A stretch of DNA of 64,000 nt from the NCBI GenBank assembly GCA_026419785.1, contig JAODTK010005590.1, positions 1 through 64,000 of the forward strand, written 5' to 3'. The notes beneath the pieces are model-generated. The model made no database searches and had not been told where the DNA came from. It saw only the letters and a list, made by a program, of their open reading frames with translations. Shown here piece by piece: positions 59,061-64,000 of this stretch (positions within the stretch are counted from its first letter, which is position 1; each line of letters begins with the position of its first letter). This DNA is from Sclerodactyla briareus. Lineage: Eukaryota > Echinodermata > Holothuroidea > Dendrochirotida > Sclerodactylidae. The position numbers and the translations under genes were made by a program.

Positions 59061-60930
59061 ATTATTTTTAATGATGCAACCGCTCATTTAATTTCAATCT
59101 TCATCAAATGTTTGCTTAGTTTTTCCCTGGGAGCACGTTTGGTTTTGTTTCTGGTTGTTACATTTGAAAGTGTTTTTCCAAATGTTGGCTGATTTCTTAA
59201 TTTTGTCATCTTGTATTTCCAACGATTTCATCATCATTTTATTGAAATTTGATCCTTCTTACTTTTTTATTTGCACTACTTTTATTGCTTTAAAGAATCG
59301 TGAGCGTCATCCTTACTATTTCAATTCAGTAATTTCGTCAATTAGTTTTGTTCATGTGCAGCTTTGACAATGAATGGCTGTTTTTTTTGATTATTTTATT
59401 CCTTTTTTTTTAACTCCTCTCTCTTATGTTATATCTTTACAGTTGTCGATTTGAAGTCCTAAGATTGTCTGTTTTTTGATACGTCCTGCTATTTCATTAA
59501 GTATTGAAAGCGAACTATTCCTGTGGGTGGGTTTATGTTTTCAGCATTTTCTAGGCAAATTGATGAGAGGTTATTCCAGTTAGCTTGAGGTTGCCTCGAA
59601 AAATTGCTTAATTCAGAGCCTTGTTTACTTTCATTGTGGTCAATTTGGTTTGATTTTAGATGACTTGAATTACTACTTCTAAACATCCTTATTGACTGGA
59701 TAAATCCGTATCGTTGAGCTTTTAGGGTGAAACTTACTTATAATGATTTTGATAGTGTGATATGGGAGGCATTGTATGCTCGAGCGTCGTGTGTTAATAG
59801 ATTGAAGTTTATGGGGCTATGTTATAGTCAATTTGACTTCTGATAGGAATTCCGTGGTTATAGGTATGAAATTACTCGTTAAGTGTTGATATGCTCAAGG
59901 TTTGGCTTGTAGGAAGTATTACATTAAGTAGAGATTGTTTCGCACAATGATCGTTAACAATTCACCATTGTATTGTTCTACGTGTGTAATACTCCAATAT
60001 GTTTGGATGGAGGGGGATTGGATGGCCGACTTCGCGTTAAAATCACCACATATTATTAATTCTTTTTGTTATGTATTCAAGATTTGCTAGATTGTGTAGA
60101 AAAATGTCTGTTTCTTCAGGATTCTTGAGAGTTAACACCGAGGTTGGGGAATATGATTTATACTATGAAAGGGTGGACTTTATTTTGATAAGTTCAAAAC
60201 TGTCCAATAGAGCAAGCCGATCTGATCATGGTTTGAAGTACAATCAATCCCTCTAAACAAGAAACCTACTCCGTGATAGGAATTACGACAGGCACCTTTG
60301 AACAAAAAGTATATGAAATGGATGGGTCTGACATTGCACTGTTAGTATATTGATGTCGTCTGGGACCTTTATGTTTGTCTCTGGACGCGGTGAACATAGA
60401 AGGGGGGTTTTTTATGTTTTTCGCGAGGTCTTCAATAAGTTCCAGTGTTTGTCTTCTTGGTAATTCCATTGACAAGTTAGAGTTGCCCAATTTTAAAATT
60501 GTGTCCGTTGTTCCGCATTCCATAACGATAGAACGACCAAACAGATGGAAATGAACTCCCTGGATGATTCCAATAAGTCTCTGTTGAGATATCGAATACA
60601 GAAAACAAGTTCTTGAGATGTCCGTTGCAAATGAATAGTTCCGTTGCAGATGAGAATATTGACCAATGCATCATATACAACTACTGTGGTAGGCTGAGTA
60701 TAGGTTCGTCGATATGACCGATAAGTTGGATTTCAAAAAAAGCGTTCGACTGAAATAGCTTGCGATTGGAAATAGTAACCGGAAATAGGTATAATCCAAA
60801 ATATTTGGAGTATCAAATCCGTTGACAGGAGCCAATACACCTTGATAGAGTGAACTCGAAGAGATACACAAAGTGAGCGAAAAAACAAAAATTTCCGGGG
60901 AAAGATGATGCTGACAACACGCCACTGTTG
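59060..60930 (-). other. AT-rich region, possible upstream half of the minus-strand LINE
   Basis: T-rich on the plus strand with short ORFs on both strands. Minus-strand pieces such as 60266-60523 and 60671-60925 have no recognisable endonuclease motif. By position it could be the degraded 5' half of the LINE that ends at 57.58 kb, or unrelated sequence. Confidence 0.3.
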
Positions 60931-60999
60931 TTTCATACGGTCTTCAGGAAATGTAGGGGACCAAAGCTGCCCCAAATCGATTTCACACTTGCATAGGCG

Positions 61000-63900
61000 T
61001 CCAGTACAGCATGTCCGGGGTTGGGACCTACGCCGGTGTAACCGATTCTCTGCCTGGGGACACTCGTGTCCGGATACGCTGACAGAGAGTGAGCGACACC
61101 CATTTACGGCAGGGATACCCGCTCCATCCTACTGGTATACCATCGTTCATATAACTGTACGGGATCAAGCAGTCTGTTGACACCCGTCTGTTCTAGGTTG
61201 ACAATTACGAGATGATTGGTCGGTGCGAGACGTGCCTTCGGCCTGGTGAACTGTCCTCTATAAATATGTCGGCTTTGCTATTCTTCACCGGTCCTGGGTC
61301 CATCCTCAACAATCTCGGGTATTTGATAAGTCAGCTAGTGGAGGATATTGATGGAAGTTGGGTAGGGGGAGGCCCTTCGAGGGTAGGTATAGTTTTGGAC
61401 GACAGCATGACAATTTTCCATACTCAGAATTACCCACGAATAACCGTTCCGTTGTGTGAAGATTTGTGAGTCAAACGGCACTCCTGTTCAGATTGTTATC
61501 TGTGTGTATATGCCATTCTATCAACGTGGAAACGGTAACCAAACCGAAAAGCTCATTAACACTATGACTCGCTGCAAGCACTAGTTGACGACTACGCAAG
61601 CATCGCCCGGCTTAAACTCATCGGTTGATTCCAAAACGTTCCACTTCCTATATAAGAGATACTCAACTTGCGCCATGTTGGCATAAATCGTCGTGGCTAC
61701 ATATCATTCTCGGATAATGTTATGTTTCCATGGTGGCAATGACCTTATATCACTCGACCTTAAATTTAAACAATTGGCAGTTATGCCTACTTTTGTGATG
61801 GGAATAAACACTGCTCAGGACTGGACCATTGTTTTGCCCTAATCGTGATTTCAATGATGTAACAAATTGTATAATTCTGAGCTTGCCGAGCACCTTAGCG
61901 ATACTGCCCTTAATAACCACTGTTTTGATTGAAAATGTGGGATCTCCACATTTCGGACTGTATCATAATGGGATGATCCAGTTAGTGATTCTTCCAATCA
62001 TATTCTTCATAACCGGACTTGTTGAATGGGAAGTTGAACATATTTCTGAAGATTTATTACTGTTCAGAAGGAGTTAGATAATTACGTACTAAGTTAAACA
62101 AATATTATGCATGACTCTGCTAAAATCTCTGGTTGTTCATATAGCCTGAATATTCTCCAAAACAATACTGGTGTCTCGGCTTAGTGCCCTTAGGATAAAA
62201 AAAACGCTTTTGGTGAATTTATGGTGTATAACGGCAAACACCGTTCGGGTCATGTTTATGACTGCTACAAAGGTACTAAAAGGTGATTTCGTACAATTAT
62301 AGGCGATCAAAATAGTGTTACTTCTAACCAGTAATCATTACAGAACGTTCAATCATCTGATCAATCTAAGTGCATGAGGTCATTTTGGCGAATGATGATA
62401 AAACGTGGAAGATCGCTGAAAGCTAATCCACACTTGACCCCGATGAGTGTCAACAATTGTAAGTGACTTAATGTCCACTGGCGGTAACATAGCTAGATCT
62501 ATAACAGAGGCTGTTGAACGAATATATGATCGTCATTTTCAGTTTATGATATTCTATTACCTCTAATCAGCAAGATTTCTTCATTTAATATCTTTACTCG
62601 TCGTAGATGGCCGCTCCTGGGCAGGATGCGGCTTAAAACAGAAGTTTATTTGGTCATGGTGAGAGTGACGTTTGTGTGAACTATTGCCTTGTATCACCAC
62701 GATTTGTATTATTGTCATGTTCCTGAATCCTTCAATTGTATTGTCTCCGTATTAAAGAAGCCAACGCTTAATGCTAAGGCCCTGGTAATAACAAGCGATA
62801 CTATTAGCCCCGAATTGTCAAAAATGTTGGAACTTTTCCTAATTCATGACGCAGAAAGATCGAATAGACAATTTGGTTTTAGGAAGTCTACGGGTACTTC
62901 CTCTGGGTGTAATATGTTGTCTGATGTCCTCACTTATTTTGATTATAACATTCACCTTTGTACTCTGTATTTGGACGCTAAAATGTTTTGATAATGTCTG
63001 TCACCAGTCACTGTTTTATAAACTACGTAATGTGATCCCCACAATCATGTGTTCCTCTGTACCAGGTGGTACTGTAATCGTTAACCATTGTAAGTTGGAA
63101 TGCTCTATAGTGCAACTTTCATGTCACAAAGGGCACTCGACAAGGAAGTATTTTATCACCTTTTTTCTTTAGCATCTTCATTAATGAATTGTGGTATTTA
63201 ATGGTGATATTCATACAATTCATTTGGCCTATGCGGACTATCTTAACATTTCTCCTCTACAGCTTCTGGTCTCCAATCTCTTATTAATACCTGCCATGAT
63301 TATAGTGAGCAGTGGAGATTCAGGTTTGGTATTAAAAAGACCAAGTGTATGATCTCCGGAAAAGATCTTTTGGCAAATCAATATACTTGGCGGCTGGGTA
63401 CTGATATTAGTTCTGTCGAAAAGGATTTAAATATCCTTGCTATTTTCCTTGCTAATGATATCAGCTCTAATTTACATTTTATAATAGGATTATTAAGTGT
63501 CGGCAGTCTTTTTATGGCCTAGCCATTCCTGGTATTCCTTTCCTGGTGACTAGGTAGAATGTGGAACTTTTACCGTTGCAGGCCTGTTGCATGCCTGATT
63601 ACTATGGTATGGATTGGTTAAACCTTAATTCCACTAATTTCTCCGTAAACTAGAGACTCTGCAGGGTAATCTGGTCAGCAATCTTTGGGTTTGAATAGGC
63701 AGTCCGCACAGTACAAGATCTAGTCTTCTCTTAATTCTCCTATTATAAATGTAATTAATAGAAATGTTATTTCACTTTTTCAGCGGATTTTGCTGTTGAT
63801 TCCCCAGCTAGAGATTTTTCGAGCCACCTTGTATCTTTGTAACATGTGCCATAATATTATTAGTCCTGGCACTTTGGTCAGCAGGTTTATTTCACAACAG

Positions 63901-64000
63901 GAATCTATAACTGACTTCTTCCCAACTCTACCGTACTCGCTACCCTGATTTACCATCCAGTGGGGTCAGGGATTCTGTCAGTTCTCTAATTTGTCACCCA
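61000..64000 (+). mobile_element. LINE with endonuclease and RT, broken and cut by the window end
   Basis: From the left: LNNLGYLISQLVEDIDGSWV, GPSRVGIVLDDSMTIFH and ITVPLCEDL (endonuclease-side domain, 61.3-61.47 kb), CVYMPFYQRGNGNQTEKL (61.5 kb), FVMGINTAQDWT (61.8 kb), RSGHVYDCYKGTK (62.25 kb), VPESFNCIVSVLKKPTLNA (62.71-62.76 kb), FGFRKSTGTSSGC (62.87 kb), LYLDAKMFDNVCHQSLFYKL (RT motif A), a YAD-YLN version of the YADD motif near 63.22 kb, and IIKCRQSFYGL near 63.5 kb. The second aspartate of the YADD box is replaced, and numerous stops and shifts show the copy is dead as given. The 3' end lies beyond the window. It resembles a CR1/L2-like family widespread in marine invertebrates. Confidence 0.85.

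Overview
The window looks like metazoan nuclear DNA from a marine invertebrate deuterostome, most likely an echinoderm; a sea cucumber is a guess. The reasons are an intron-bearing Death-Death-NACHT gene of the expanded invertebrate NLR type, Penelope-like elements with GIY-YIG endonucleases, several LINE lineages, MITE-like palindromes, abundant satellites and recurring TAGGCCTA words. No long uninterrupted ORF exists (the longest is 172 codons and unrecognised). Frame breaks in otherwise well conserved domains often fall in homopolymers, and tandem-repeat units vary by 1-2 bases, so part of the breakage may be unpolished long-read sequence rather than decay.

Layout. 0-7 kb: a tRNA-like SINE head at 0.19 kb, then repeat-poor DNA with simple repeats. 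7.0-8.0 kb: a LINE with its reverse transcriptase core missing. 8-17 kb: no recognisable gene; a GCC tract, an inverted pair of GATGTTCCC minisatellites near 14 kb, a GC-rich block and a MITE-like element near 16 kb. 17.6-26.3 kb: the one recognisable host gene, an NLR on the + strand with two Death-domain exons, a 1.5-kb NACHT exon and two candidate leucine-rich-repeat exons; a palindromic MITE lies in the intron before the NACHT exon. 26-32 kb: diverged repeats and a 42-bp minisatellite. 32.7-36.5 kb: two different Penelope-like elements in the same direction, bounded and separated by three (TA)n tracts. 38.9-39.65 kb: a 360-bp tandem duplication. 40.2-42.1 kb: a 42-bp CpG-rich satellite of about 45 copies. 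45.8-46.4 kb: another copy of a 600-bp dispersed repeat also present inside the NLR locus. 47.1-50.8 kb: a 100-bp repeat, another GATGTTCCC block and a 300-bp tandem array interrupted by a foldback insertion. 51-57 kb: no recognised gene, but weak minus-strand exon candidates near 52 kb and a CpG-rich block at 56.1-57.6 kb. 57.6-64.0 kb: two LINEs of different families, 5' ends facing, the right one running off the window.

How it fits together: the NLR is a predicted cytosolic immune sensor (Death domains for signalling, NACHT for nucleotide-dependent oligomerisation, repeats for sensing) in a transposon- and satellite-rich setting. I found no CRISPR array, rRNA or intact tRNA, and no element I could place with LTR retrotransposons or viruses. 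The most unusual signals are the satellites with unit lengths divisible by three and the clustering of diverse repeats around the NLR gene.
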